Shown here one piece after another: positions 1 to 10,275 of a DNA stretch of 64,000 nt (the first letter of the stretch is position 1; each line of letters starts with the position of its first letter). The notes under the pieces are model-generated. The model saw nothing but the letters and a program-made list of their open reading frames with translations, was not told the DNA's origin and ran no database searches. Source of the stretch: Fusarium oxysporum f. sp. lycopersici 4287 (taxonomy: Eukaryota > Ascomycota > Sordariomycetes > Hypocreales > Nectriaceae); NCBI RefSeq assembly GCF_000149955.1, contig NC_030990.1, forward strand, positions 1,426,001 through 1,490,000. The letters run 5' to 3'. A program made the position numbers and the translations under genes.

Positions 1-518
1 CAATATCAAATGTTTCTCGGCCTCGTATGTATCGTGCTCCTCAGCATATAGTGAGCCAGCGACATGGTGAAGCTCAGGATCTCCAGCTGGATATTCGCCA
101 AATTTTGCTGACCAACTTTCCCCAATAATGTCAGTATGCTCGTTCGCGATATCTCATCAAGACAACGATGTAGCACTTACGCTATGATTTCACCGATAAA
201 CTTCTTCCTCGTAGGCTCGCCAGCCTCGAATAGTCGCAGACAGGTCAATAGTCTACCCTTGGCGGTAGCATCAGGTTTGAGTTCTGCCTGCTTGTAGACG
301 TCAACCAGCATAGCACACAGATCTCCTCCACTACCACCCTGCCCCGCGCGCAGCAAAGCTTGGGATACATTGGAGAGGATATCGATCGCGGCAGGCCAGT
401 TGGAAGTCTTGATATAACGAGATGCCGCGACACGGGTCTGCTGTTGAGCTTCGTAATAATCGCCCTCTTCGATCTTGGCCTGTAGCCGGGCAACTATGCG
501 GTCAACCTTGCTGGCCAT
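1..518 (-). CDS. GET4: GET4-family protein, N-terminal part (gene runs off the window)
   Basis: Cytosolic subunit of the GET pathway: with Get5 it hands tail-anchored membrane proteins from Sgt2 to Get3 for insertion into the ER. The first exon runs from the ATG at 518 down to 181 and opens MASKVDRIVARLQAKIEEGD, the helical-repeat start typical of the family. A donor GTAAGT begins at 180 and the reading resumes at 115 (intron 116-180, 65 nt); the join gives GEIIA followed by WSAKFGEYPAGDPELHH, a conserved Get4 stretch. Exon 2 is open to base 1, so roughly the first 150 residues of a protein usually a little over 300 aa are seen. The family call rests on remembered Get4 sequences; the intron is seen directly. 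Confidence 0.85.
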
Positions 519-1357
519 GGTAAGGCGTTTGTAGGGTGAGTGACTTGAGGAAAGCTTTGTGGATTGGCGGCGATGTGACCAGAAGAAATGTAGTGACGTA
601 GAATACCTAACGATATTGAGGCGAGGTGTTGCAGCTCAGGTGGGCGACTGTTGGTGGAGGGGCACAGGTTGGCCATGGCCAGTACGTACCCGAAGCTTCA
701 AGCTGGAGGTCCACAAGAAAGGTCCACTTTGGTAATGGCTCAGGCTAGATAGAAGCCCCTCCGTAAGGACTTTTCTCTCCTTGCCTTGACGTGAGAACCA
801 CACGAACCTCGCTCTTGGAATCCAAACTCTACCCTGGGCCAGCTTTATACTATCAAAGGCTGTACCACTGCAGGATATATTGTCTACTGGAAGTGCATCA
901 ACTTCCCAGACGTAGACAGCGTAAGTCCCAGCTGGCCTTTACCCTCTTTGGTGCCGTGTCAACATCCAGTACCGGTATGCCAAAACTTGGAATGTTATGC
1001 CGTCCCTCATCCCTCCTGCTTATAGCAACTGATTAGATTATATACCGAACTTGCATGCAAACACGGTACTTTGAGCTTCGATCCATATTGCTTATGTTGG
1101 GCTAAAGTCAGCGTTGTGGCGGAAGAGAGTTAAAACTAATACAGTAAGGTTCGTTTCTGCCCCACAAGACGATCTTAAGCAAGTCATAGGCGGATCCTAT
1201 CAGCTTCGACTGATATAAGAAGCTCGCAATCACCTGTTTGCTCCGTCTCAACTCTTCAACATAGGTAGGCAGATAGCAATTTCTCGTTACACAGAATGCA
1301 GTTCAGCATCCATTTCCTACAAAGGCTATCAACTCTCGCATCTATTAACAAATAGAA
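519..1357. other. Intergenic region between GET4 and tRNA-Gly
   Basis: Holds the GET4 promoter on the minus side. A few short open frames exist on both strands but none has fungal coding character or a recognisable motif. I see nothing else in it. Confidence 0.6.
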
Positions 1358-1428
1358 GCGTGATTAGTTTAGTGGTAAAATCCTCCTCTCCCATGGGAGG
1401 GTCCCGAGTTCGATTCTCGGATCACGCA
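1358..1428 (+). tRNA. tRNA-Gly, anticodon CCC
   Basis: A 71-nt cloverleaf. The acceptor stem GCGTGAT (1358-1364) pairs with ATCACGC (1421-1427), followed by discriminator A. The anticodon stem CTCCT/GGGAG encloses the loop CTCCCAT with anticodon CCC at 1390-1392. The T arm CCGAG-TTCGATT-CTCGG is perfect, and the TAGTTTAGTGGTA segment carries the internal A-box and D-arm signature. There is no intron. A short T-rich stretch follows (TTGTCTTTT), consistent with RNA polymerase III termination. It reads the GGG glycine codon. Confidence 0.96.
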
Positions 1429-2023
1429 TTGTCTTTTGCGTCTTGCGGGTTCATGTCTTTTTGGGCCCTCGACCAATATCAGTCATGGCAGTAGTGCTTA
1501 ATATAGTACCGTCCCTGATCAAAATGCAGGTGGTTTGCTTGTGTTGCCGTGTTCCATCTTCTGATATAGGTATGCTGCCTTAAGACTAGCAAATACAGAG
1601 GATGAAATAGAAGAGTGTGTTTGCTTTAATTACTTATATTTAATATCTTGTAGAAAAACTCCGTTTCGTCCGATTTTAAACTGTCAATTGCCTAGCTACC
1701 TGCCAGTATGTCGATGGGCAATTATACCTTATGCATACAATCTATATGTAGTTATGTATGTTCTTGACTTTCCAGTAGTTCCCTCCGGGGCTTCTACCCG
1801 AACCGATAGCAGTCCGGCATCTCCCCGCCGGGACCCCAGTTCCCGCACGTTGTTACATGGACATCAACATGCCGAAGCCGGCCTTATTAATACTTGTCCA
1901 TTCAATGTTGCTAGGCTTAAGTCCGCCATTTATAAAGAGCCCAAGGCCTCGATCTCTTGGTTCCTGTCTTCATTTGTTTTGAACTTAAGTACTTCCCCAA
2001 CCACGTCATACGCAGAAGATATT
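1429..2023. other. Intergenic and 5' leader of the FAH-family gene
   Basis: About 0.6 kb between the tRNA and the FAH-family start codon. An open frame covers 1688-2062 but it overlaps the proposed start in another frame and shows no known motif, so I treat it as leader. Nothing else stands out. Confidence 0.5.
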
Positions 2024-3180
2024 ATGGCCTCATCTGCCCTCCAGCGTAAGCAGATCATCTGAAGTTCGTTAAAGCATCACCCTAACAACTCTTGTAGGTC
2101 TCGTACGCTTTGTACCAAGATCTAGTCCTTCCAAGATCCTTATCGGTCAGCCCGCAGACAAGGATATTGATGTTGGTGCTGCCTTACGCAAGGGTCAAGA
2201 GGTTGCTGTCAATGTTTGGTCAGGTTCATCAGTCCTATCCCCAGGATCCTCGACTGGTACTACCGAAACCATTGACCGCGTCCTGTCCCCTCTTGCCCAA
2301 AATGAGATCGGTACTATTCGGTGTGTCGGTTTGAATGTATGTCAAGCTACTTCTGGAAATCGCAGGATCTGACTCGCCATTAGTACAGAAAGCACGCTGC
2401 CGAATGTGGACTTGATCCCCCAGCAATCCCGGTCATCTTCATGTAAGTCTGCCTGATCAGTAATACAAGACTAGGCTTTGAGTTGACCTGTAGATAGGAA
2501 ACCAGCGACAACAATCGTGGATCCTTGGCCAGCTCGTGGGACCATTCCCAAGCTGAGCCAGGTGGACGAGTCTGGTGATTACGAGGCAGAATTGGCTGTG
2601 GTAATTGGTAAGACGGCTAAGAACGTCAGCGAGGCCGAAGCTTTGGACTACGTTCTTGGATACACTGCCGCCAACGATGTTTCCAGCCGTACTCAACAGC
2701 TAAACCAATCTCAATGGTCCTTCTCAAAGAGCTTTGATGGGGCTTGTCCATTAGGTAAGTTCATCTGAGGTTATGGTTGATTGAGCTAACAATTTCCCTT
2801 TATAGGCCCAACACTGGTTCTCAAATCTCTTATTACAGACCCTACTAAGCTTCACATGCGAGGGTTAAAGAACGGCGAAGTGTATCAGGAGAGCGGCACT
2901 GAGTAAGTAGCACCACACAGTTATGCGAACTTCCCCACTAACTTCACTCAGTGACCTCATCTTTTCTGTCCCTAAGATTATCAGCTGGCTGTCTCAAGGC
3001 ACTACACTTCCTCCGGGAACTGTCATTGTCACTGGCACCCCCGCAGGTGTTGGAATGGGCCGAACCCCCAAGGATGCGCTCCGGCACGGCGACGAATTTG
3101 CGGTTGAGATTCTGCCTCATATTGGAACACTCACCAACATCTTTGAGGATGAGAAGAGTGGCTTCATGACTAAGTTATAA
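2024..3180 (+). CDS. Fumarylacetoacetate hydrolase (FAH) family protein
   Basis: Predicted 300-aa metal-dependent enzyme of the FAH superfamily, whose members hydrolyse, isomerise or decarboxylate acylpyruvate-type intermediates of aromatic-ring breakdown. Six exons join in frame: 2024-2045, 2098-2336, 2384-2442, 2498-2754, 2806-2902, 2952-3180. The first exon is only 22 nt (MASSALQ plus one base). Visible family marks are the GLNYRKHAAE entry to the core, FMKP, the metal-binding acidic pair in [11 protein letters not shown], the Asp in TAANDVSSR, and the C-terminal GTPAGVGMG loop. Length matches single-domain FAHs of the 2-hydroxyhepta-2,4-diene-1,7-dioate isomerase or acylpyruvase type. The substrate cannot be told from sequence, so no symbol is given. 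Confidence 0.88.
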
Positions 3181-3558
3181 ACACGAAACAGGCTAGATAA
3201 TTGTACATATGATCACTCTGGGTAATCCTTGGTTCAATGAATGAAATCTCAATATGAGTTCATGAATGATGCGTCGTGGGAATTACTGAACTGGTCAAAA
3301 TAACGAATGATGGCGACTGGCTTGATTAAGAAGAGCCAAGACATGTCAGCGTGAGAATCACGTAATGTGCTGTCTCACTACTTTGTTGTATTCGCACCGC
3401 TCCGATTCTGTCTCTATTGTAAGCTACTCTCATTTATCTGTCATACTGTGATTGCACCTAACCTGGAGAATTCGTCTGATTGTTCGCAAAATAAACCCTA
3501 CGACTATTCTCCTGCAACCATTGTCATCCATTACTTTTTATCAAGAATATTGGGAAAT
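3181..3558. other. Intergenic, promoter of the alcohol dehydrogenase gene
   Basis: Tandem gap of 378 nt between the FAH-family stop and the ADH start codon. No motif I can support. Confidence 0.5.
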
Positions 3559-4762
3559 ATGTCGGCCCATGTTACTGTACCTCAGACGATGAAGGCATTA
3601 AGACTGGTTGAGGTAAAGTTGTCTACCTAGACCTTGTGCTTTTCGCACCCGTTGACGTATTTAGTTTCATAAGAACTACACCCTTCTCCATGATGTCCCT
3701 GTGCCCAAGCCAAAGCCCGATGAAGTTCTCATCCGTGTAGCAGCCGCTGGCTTTTGTCACACCGATCTCATGGTTTATCATGGCACAACCCAGGTATCAT
3801 TGCCTTTCATCGGCTCTCATGAACCAGCCGGAACAATAGTCGGTCTTGGCTCTGATGTACCTGAGATATGGCATATAGGGGATCGTGTGGGAGTCACAAA
3901 CTTTATGGATCCTTGCCAAGGCTGCAACGGATGCAAATGGGCTATGCAGAGTCTTGGGTCGCTCGATCCACGTTTCTGTGATAATAGGACTATGTGTGGC
4001 ATCATTCGTCGTGATGGAGCCTTTGCCGAATACATGGCTTCCTGGCATGGTGCTGTGGTGTCCTTGCCTGGCAGCATAGGTTTTGAGCAGGCGGCCCCTT
4101 TGATGTGTGCCGGGGTGTGTTGCCCAGAGCTGAAAGTGTTCTATTGCCCGTGCTATGCTGACAACCAATCTCAGGCAACTGTGTGGCATGCCATTAACCA
4201 GGCAGATATAACAAAGGGCGAGACCATTGGCATCATCGGTATAGGTGGCCTTGGGATTTTGGGCATTCAATTCGCAAAGGCTCGAGGCTATAGGGTGATG
4301 GCTATTGACAACCATGAGGTTGGTTTGAAGCTCGCTTCTGGTGTTCCCTCTCACCTCCAACCGGATCTCATACTCAAGCTTGATGACCCAGAAACTATTC
4401 AGAAGATCTCTGATTTTACCGATGGAATTGGTCTCAAAGCTACCATTGTATGCACCAGCGACGATGCTGCCAACGACTGGGCTGCTCAACGCTTGCAACC
4501 AAGAGGAGTATTAGTCGCCGCTGGCTTTCCTGAGCATGGTCTTAAATTCGACCCTATGAATCTCATCCTGAGAGAGATTTTCGTCAAGGGAACAGTCCAT
4601 GGTAGTATGGATGAGACTAGAGAGATGATGGAATTTGTAGTTCAGCATGGAATACGCAGTCATTTGACTTTGCTCACGATGGAGGAGGCAGAAGATATCG
4701 CGGCCAAGTCAGAAGCTCACGCTTTCACGGGTCGTCCTGTTGTCAAGATTGGAATGCACTGA
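3559..4762 (+). CDS. Zinc-dependent alcohol dehydrogenase (MDR superfamily)
   Basis: Predicted 363-aa cytosolic NAD(P)-dependent alcohol/aldehyde oxidoreductase. Exons 3559-3612, 3665-4114, 4175-4762. The catalytic-zinc Cys sits in AAGFCHTDLM and the His-Glu in GSHEPAG (the usual form is GHE.AG). Structural-zinc cysteines appear as DPCQGCNGC with a fourth in RFCDN, and the Rossmann motif is IGIGGLGILGIQFAK. The second intron (4115-4174) is 60 nt, divisible by three and free of stop codons, so the reading frame stays open if it is retained; I remove it because it has a GTGTGT donor, a CTGAC branch site and a TCTCAG acceptor, and splicing restores the contiguous MCAG-ATVWHA typical of the family. 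The gap between the third and fourth structural cysteines is 14 residues rather than the usual 7. The physiological substrate is unknown. Confidence 0.9.
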
Positions 4763-5174
4763 ATGGATTTGGCCTGGGATCTTTGTCAGTTCCTCTGCTG
4801 GTCGATTGCGGCTGCAGAGGCATGAGAAATGCTATGTTCTCAAGAATATCTGCCTCCCTACGCATGTTGGCATGAGACAACCGTGCAGTTTCGAGCTTAT
4901 CGAATACCCAGTTTGGTATCTCCGCAGCGATCTTCTTGAATCACTAGTCGGGTGGTGTATGTAAATCATTAGTTTTGTTATTGAGGAGTTTTCTGGCTCC
5001 CGCTGCGAACCCTTCACAAGAATATCAACATTGGGTTTCTAATAGGCCAGATTCCATGCACATTGAACACAGTGTCTCCCGGCCGAATGGCAAGCAAGAC
5101 TCACATAGCTTGAGCCCTTCCTGTATCACGAACGTGCTTGTCCAAAATGTCTACCTTCATTATTCAACCCTGAA
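4763..5174. other. Convergent intergenic region (ADH / POM34)
   Basis: Shared 3' flank of two genes pointing at each other. An open frame on the plus strand covers 4975-5460 but is mostly antisense to POM34 exon 2. I see no terminator or gene here. Confidence 0.5.
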
Positions 5175-5991
5175 TCACAAGTTCCAGGCATTACCTGACG
5201 GTCGCCGTCCCTTCTCGTATAACCACTTGCTGTTCAACCCGACACTTGTTCGCTTGCCTCCAGCGGAACCGGGAGAGGTAGGATCTGAGAAGAGGTTGGC
5301 AGAAGAGCTAGCCGCAAATGGGCTCGTTGATCCAAAAGAAGACCTTCTTCCATTGCCGAAACTGTTGACGCTCTTCTGGAAAAGAGGGCTGCCCAACGGT
5401 GAGCCAGCCGCTCCCTGTACGAGAGGACTTCCTCGCCCAGAAAGAGGTGAGCTGCCATAGCTTCCTCGGCTTCCAACAGAGCCACCTATGGAAGGTGTGC
5501 GTGAGTATCGAGGAGGCGTGCTGAACTTCGCATCGGGGGTCGGGGCGGCCGAGGAGGGGTCCAGGCCCAGCAGCTTGCGCTGAGCAGGTGTCAGAGGGAT
5601 ATCGGAGAGATCGTCTTTCGGTCGAATCAAGGGCAGACACGCGATGCCAATGTTGATAAATGGTATGAGGTTGAGAATGAACCATGCCCAGCTCAAGTAT
5701 ATCCTAAAAGAGCTAGGAACACTAAAGACTGGAGTTAACGGCTGGTCGGTCGCAAAAGACGTCCGCGAAAACTCACACTTGAGAGCCAATGTTAAGCTTG
5801 GCTAAGAGCTGCGCAGACCAGAATCCTAGCAGCGCAATGACATTATAGGCGATCTGGCGCACATTCTTCTCGGAGAAGGTCGTCGCATTACGACGCCTGG
5901 CGATCTCGTTGAGTCGTGGGTGACGCCAAGTACCTGGGCTGTCGGTCACTGGAGGACCGCCAATGGTAGTCGTTCTGACGGGAGTGGCCAT
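5175..5991 (-). CDS. POM34: Nuclear pore membrane protein POM34-like (NPCC family)
   Basis: Predicted 247-aa integral protein of the nuclear pore membrane ring. Exon 1 is 5991-5777 and exon 2 is 5703-5175; the 73-nt intron has a GTGAGT donor, and splicing in phase 2 gives a clean join (GSQ-V-IYLSW). The N-terminal soluble part is followed by two hydrophobic helices, around residues 48-68 (IAYNVIALLGFWSAQLLAKL) and 73-97 (starting YLSWAWFILNLIPFINIG), then PLTPAQRKLLGLDPS and a long Ser/Gly/Pro-rich tail with GSP/GSPL repeats. Two helices with an 'AQR..LGL' segment is the layout I know for Pom34. The start at 5991 is the first ATG of an uninterrupted frame. Confidence 0.82.
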
Positions 5992-6921
5992 GTTGGGTGT
6001 CTGGAGTTTAGAAGACGTGAACCGCTGCCGACAATAGTGATTTTGAGCTTGGTTCTGTTGTTTGTCGAATGTCCTTCAGTCTCTTGAACGTTCTGCAAGA
6101 CTGGCCAGTTCTCTGCGATGTCTCGAAACTTCAAAAGAGAAAATTTCCCGTCTACAATGTCCCTGTTGGTTAGTATGTATATCGTCCTGGCCGAAGCCGT
6201 GGTGGGCTTGGTTGCTCCCTTTGGTATGAGATTTGTTGATGTAAAGAGATGAGGGAGTGCGATCCCCTGCTAGAAAACACCATGCCTAGGCCACTGCTAC
6301 AGCTTATTAGCTCGGGTCGTTGCAGCGCGACCAGCACGGACCATGCTTCAGGTAGAATAACGCCACAATATTACTTCAAGCCACAGCTCTTTCAGCCTCC
6401 TTACTCCACTGAACATCTCCCTGCCTTACCTAGAGTACGGAGTCCCTAGTCGTGAATCAGGTACGACGGGCTCCTGTGGTAATGTACCGTGACGCGCTCA
6501 GCAACTTCCCGGCTCGTGGGCGTATCTGCTGCCCCAGGCAAACTAACGCAAGACAAGGAAAAGGCTGAGGAGAGGAACTGGCAACTTCGCTTCTCACTTC
6601 CATTCCCATCTCCATTTCTTCCCAACGTATCAACAAACCCCAGAACCATTACTCGTTCTATTTTATTCTAAAACACCAACACTAATACTATCATCACCCT
6701 CGCATACGCAACCCGCAAACAATCTGCGCGCAATCTGGTTTTCGGCACAGTCATCATCAATCAATCCCCACCTCCATCTCCCTGCCAAACATTGATAGTC
6801 CAGCCGAATTGTCCTTTCGCGATGCGCCGTTGATCAATCCAGACGACTTGACCTTGAACCTCAATTTCTCGCGACCCCTTGCGAACACCCTCGTTTTTGG
6901 CAAAAGCCACAACCACCTACA
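5992..6921. promoter_or_regulatory. Divergent promoter region POM34 / IES1
   Basis: 930 nt between two divergent start codons. The IES1-proximal half (about 6590-6920) is pyrimidine- and C-rich on the plus strand (for example TCTCACTTCCATTCCCATCTC), the usual look of a fungal 5' leader. No specific factor site is claimed. Confidence 0.45.
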
Positions 6922-8953
6922 ATGGCGTCTCCTGCCTCTCTTGCCGCGACGTCTGAGGTCGATCCTCCCAGCTCACCCGGCCAGCCCGAAGCCAAGTCCT
7001 TTGTCTCGCGAGCCATGACCGAGGATGACGATACTCAGATGGCCAATGCCACTCCCGATCCTCAAGAAAAATCGTCGCGAGGTAAAACGAAATCATCACA
7101 AAATAAGGACGTCGCAAACCAACCGACGATCGGCAAGATACGCCATCTAAAGAAGGAAGATGGCGAGCCTCTCTGGAGAGAAGACATTCAATATGACTTC
7201 CTCAAGGCTGTGTTCGACAATGAGCAGTGTGTTTTTACCAATTCATATGAGCCCAAACGACTCCAGCGTCAATGCTTTGCCGACCTGTATATCGATACAA
7301 TGTCCCGCAGCTCAAAGACTAGCAAGGTGCTTCGCGACAAACTGCTAAGTGATAGAGAAGCCGCAAAAGGAATGGCTATGGTGTGTCTTCTTGTCAACAT
7401 GGGCCGAATGAACACCACTCTGAATTGTAAGGTCAATCTTCTCACCCTTGAAACCACCGCTAACATTTCCAGTCTTTCCTGAGATGAGAGCTCAGCTCCG
7501 TACATACCATGCCATCCCGTCACTTCAAGCTCGCCAGGATCCTCATGCCTACAAGCAGCTTCAGGATGCACCTCGTCTTAAGTCTATTCTAAAAGGTGGC
7601 GCAGAAGATCGAGAGGAACCCAACTCTCTCGACAAAATTAAGCAGTTGGACACTCCTCGCACAAATCCTGTCAATCTCATATTTGTCATGTGCAACACAG
7701 CTCAGAAAATCGCCGAGCTTCACTTTCCTCGCCACCGCGAACTCCACGACCTGATCATGAGGACTGAATACACGAGCAAGTCGAGAGCGAATGCATTCCT
7801 CTGGCTTATGTGGTTCTATCTTGAATCCGATTTCACGGAAGAAGGCTGCGAGGAGAACCCTTTCGGGCCCGGGGTCGACTACGGGCTAGATGTTGCAAAC
7901 CAGGGCGTGCCTGAGCTCGTGGAGATGACCCCAGAAGAGAAAGCAAAAGAAAACGTAGACACTGAAGAAGAGATTGAATTTGGACGCTCCAAACAGAAGA
8001 TGAGGGCGAAGATTCTTGAAATGGACCAGGCTCTCCTCAATGAAAGAGACACCAAGAGAGGCAAAATGCGGCCATCTTTCGCTGATGAGGGTCCAGCCAT
8101 CCTCCCCCGCATCAGGCCCTCGAAACATGAGTCTGACATGGATAGCACGCGATCAACACCTCCGCCTAGGGGGCTTGGTCGCGGTCTTACCTCGAATCGC
8201 AGAGGCGCACCCCTCAAGTATCAGATCTTTGAGGGCTCATCTCCGGCACATAATGTCAATGAGGGTGTTGTTGCAAGAAAACCCCGCCCCCCAACTGCCC
8301 ATCAACTCGCTGTTGAGCGAAACAGGAGCCAAAGGGTCGAGTACATTCTTGACCGTGGTCTTCGGCGCCAACACCACAAGAGTCGAAAACTCAGGCGACA
8401 GGATGGTGCCGTTTTCAGAGCCTATCAAAGACTACAGGTCCAAGAAGATCCCTTTGAAGATAGCGATGATGAAACTTCAACTCCTCGGAACCTAACATAC
8501 GGAGATAAGACTCCAGGGCCATTTAGAGAGAAGGGCGTAGGTGGTCTTTGTCTTCTTACAAAGGAGAAGGATGACTTTGGCGAAGAAGTTAGTGCCTACG
8601 CGGGGGCGTTGAGACGGGCGACAAGACGTCTAGCTCGTTGGGGGCCACGGTCATCGGAACTTGGTGTCATTGCCCCAGTCAAGCGACCCAGACCAAAGAA
8701 GCCGGAAGAGGACGATGCAGATCTTGATCTGGATGACGATATGGATAAGCAGAACGGTGATCTGAACGGTGATGCTAACGGTGATGTTACACTTGGGGAT
8801 GTCACAGTGGGAGACATGACGGCTGGTGACATAACCATGGGAGATGTCACAATGGATGATGCCGAGATTGAAGATCAGACAGTTCTTCACGACGACGAAG
8901 ACGTGGATGATGCCGATAGGACAGAGGTCATGGGAGATTCAGATGTGGATTAG
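6922..8953 (+). CDS. IES1: INO80 chromatin-remodelling complex subunit 1 (Ies1-like)
   Basis: Predicted 661-aa nuclear protein, a fungal-specific subunit of the INO80 nucleosome remodeller. Exons 6922-7426 and 7473-8953, with a 46-nt phase-1 intron giving NTTLNFFPEMRAQ. The strongest mark is the conserved block EYTSKSRANAFLWLMWFYLE followed by SDFTEEGCEENPFG (roughly residues 276-310), which I associate with Ies1. An N-terminal disordered, charged region precedes the conserved core LWREDIQYDFLKAVFDN. The C-terminus is strongly acidic and contains a run of short degenerate repeats of the type G-D-[VMI]-T (about 8755-8860). ATG 6922 is the first in the frame. Confidence 0.82.
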
Positions 8954-9515
8954 AAACCAACAGGAAGAAGGCGGCATGTGTAACTCTACTTGGAAGGCAT
9001 GAAGGAATGTTTAGCGATTTACAGAAGCTATCGCGGCGGGATTGGGATTGGGATTGGAGTTGGTCTTCTTTGCTATTTCTTCCCCAGTTTTGAGGTGTAA
9101 TTGTACGGCGTTGAAGAACCACGCATACACAGAGGTTGCGGTGAGGAACAATGGGGAAAAGCAATGCTTTTTTTCTTTGATGGTTTGCAAAGATAGTCAA
9201 TAGATTCATATATTTGACGAGGCTGAAGATATTTATAATCGCGAATACAAATACGAAAACGAAACTATGAGCTGGCAGATAGATTTCACATGGGTGCCAA
9301 GACTAGAAAATTGCGGTCGGAAACGCGATGCGGAACGGTCAAGATGTTGATGGGCTAATCCCGGGGCCGGGCGGCTCCAGGGTCCAGCTCCGAACGGCTT
9401 ATTAAGTTAATTTCCGGGGCTCAACAGAAATTGTGAACTAATAGCCCCCTTCTTCACGCGACTGATTTGCGACGACTTGTTCCTTTCAACTTGTTCAACT
9501 TGGTCGGTCAACACA
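8954..9515. other. Intergenic region IES1 - ERG2
   Basis: 562 nt of 3' flank of IES1 and promoter of ERG2, both on the plus strand. A G-rich tract GGGATTGGGATTGGGATTGG lies around 9038-9057. Otherwise nothing recognisable. Confidence 0.5.
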
Positions 9516-10275
9516 ATGGCAAAGAACAAGTCAAAGTCAAAGTCCTCTGCGGCCGCCGCGTCGCAGGGCAGTGGCCTCAACAAGCTCCTCCTGGTTCTCG
9601 GTCTCCTCACAGCTCTCCTGAGCTCCGTCGTCTACTTTGTCGAGCAGAACCTGAACCAGTTCTACATCTTCGACCTCGATCACCTTGACGATCTTTCTAA
9701 GCGAGCCATCGCTAAGCACGGAGAGGACACCCGATCGGTTGTGCAGTACATCGTCACGGAGCTTAACGAGAAGGTTCCTGAGCACATCAACCTCAAGGAG
9801 GAATGGGTCTTTAACAACGCTGGCGGTGCTATGGGTGCCATGTACATCATCCACGCCAGTGTTACCGAGTACCTCATCATCTTTGGTATGTTTGCCTGCT
9901 GCAATTGCATATCAATCGCTAACATTCTGTCAAACAGGCACTGCCATTGGTACCGAGGGCCACACTGGTCGCCACACCGCTGACGACTACTTCCACATCC
10001 TTTCTGGAACCCAGCTGGCTTACGTCCCTGGCGAGTACAAGGCCGAGGTGTACCCCGCCGGCAGCATCCACCACCTTCGCCGCGGCGATGTCAAGCAATA
10101 CAAGATGCCCGAGGGCTGCTTTGCGCTCGAGTACGCTCGCGGCTGGATCCCTCCCATGCTCTTCTTTGGCTTCGCCGATGGCCTTTCCAGCACGCTCGAC
10201 TTCCCTACACTCTGGGATACCACTCGCATCACTGGTCGCGAGATGATCAACAACTTGATCAAGGGCAAGCTGTAA
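9516..10275 (+). CDS. ERG2: C-8 sterol isomerase (ERG2 / sigma-1 receptor family)
   Basis: Predicted 235-aa ER-membrane enzyme that shifts the sterol double bond from C8(9) to C7(8), turning fecosterol into episterol in ergosterol synthesis; in fungi it is a target of morpholine-type fungicides (established knowledge). Exon 1 is 9516-9885, intron 9886-9937, exon 2 is 9938-10275. After a Ser/Lys N-terminus there is one membrane anchor ([20 protein letters not shown]). The cupin-like core shows [33 protein letters not shown], and [16 protein letters not shown]. Length and motif order are typical of filamentous-fungal Erg2. The start ATGGCAAAG at 9516 is preferred over an upstream in-frame ATG because it directly precedes the Lys/Ser-rich leader. 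Confidence 0.95.

Noticed and set aside
1688..2062. 124-codon plus-strand frame ahead of the FAH-family gene
   Set aside because: Uses a different frame from exon 1, overlaps its start and has no known motif; treated as leader sequence.
3797..4498. 233-codon open frame on the minus strand
   Set aside because: Antisense to the alcohol dehydrogenase exons; no motif of its own.
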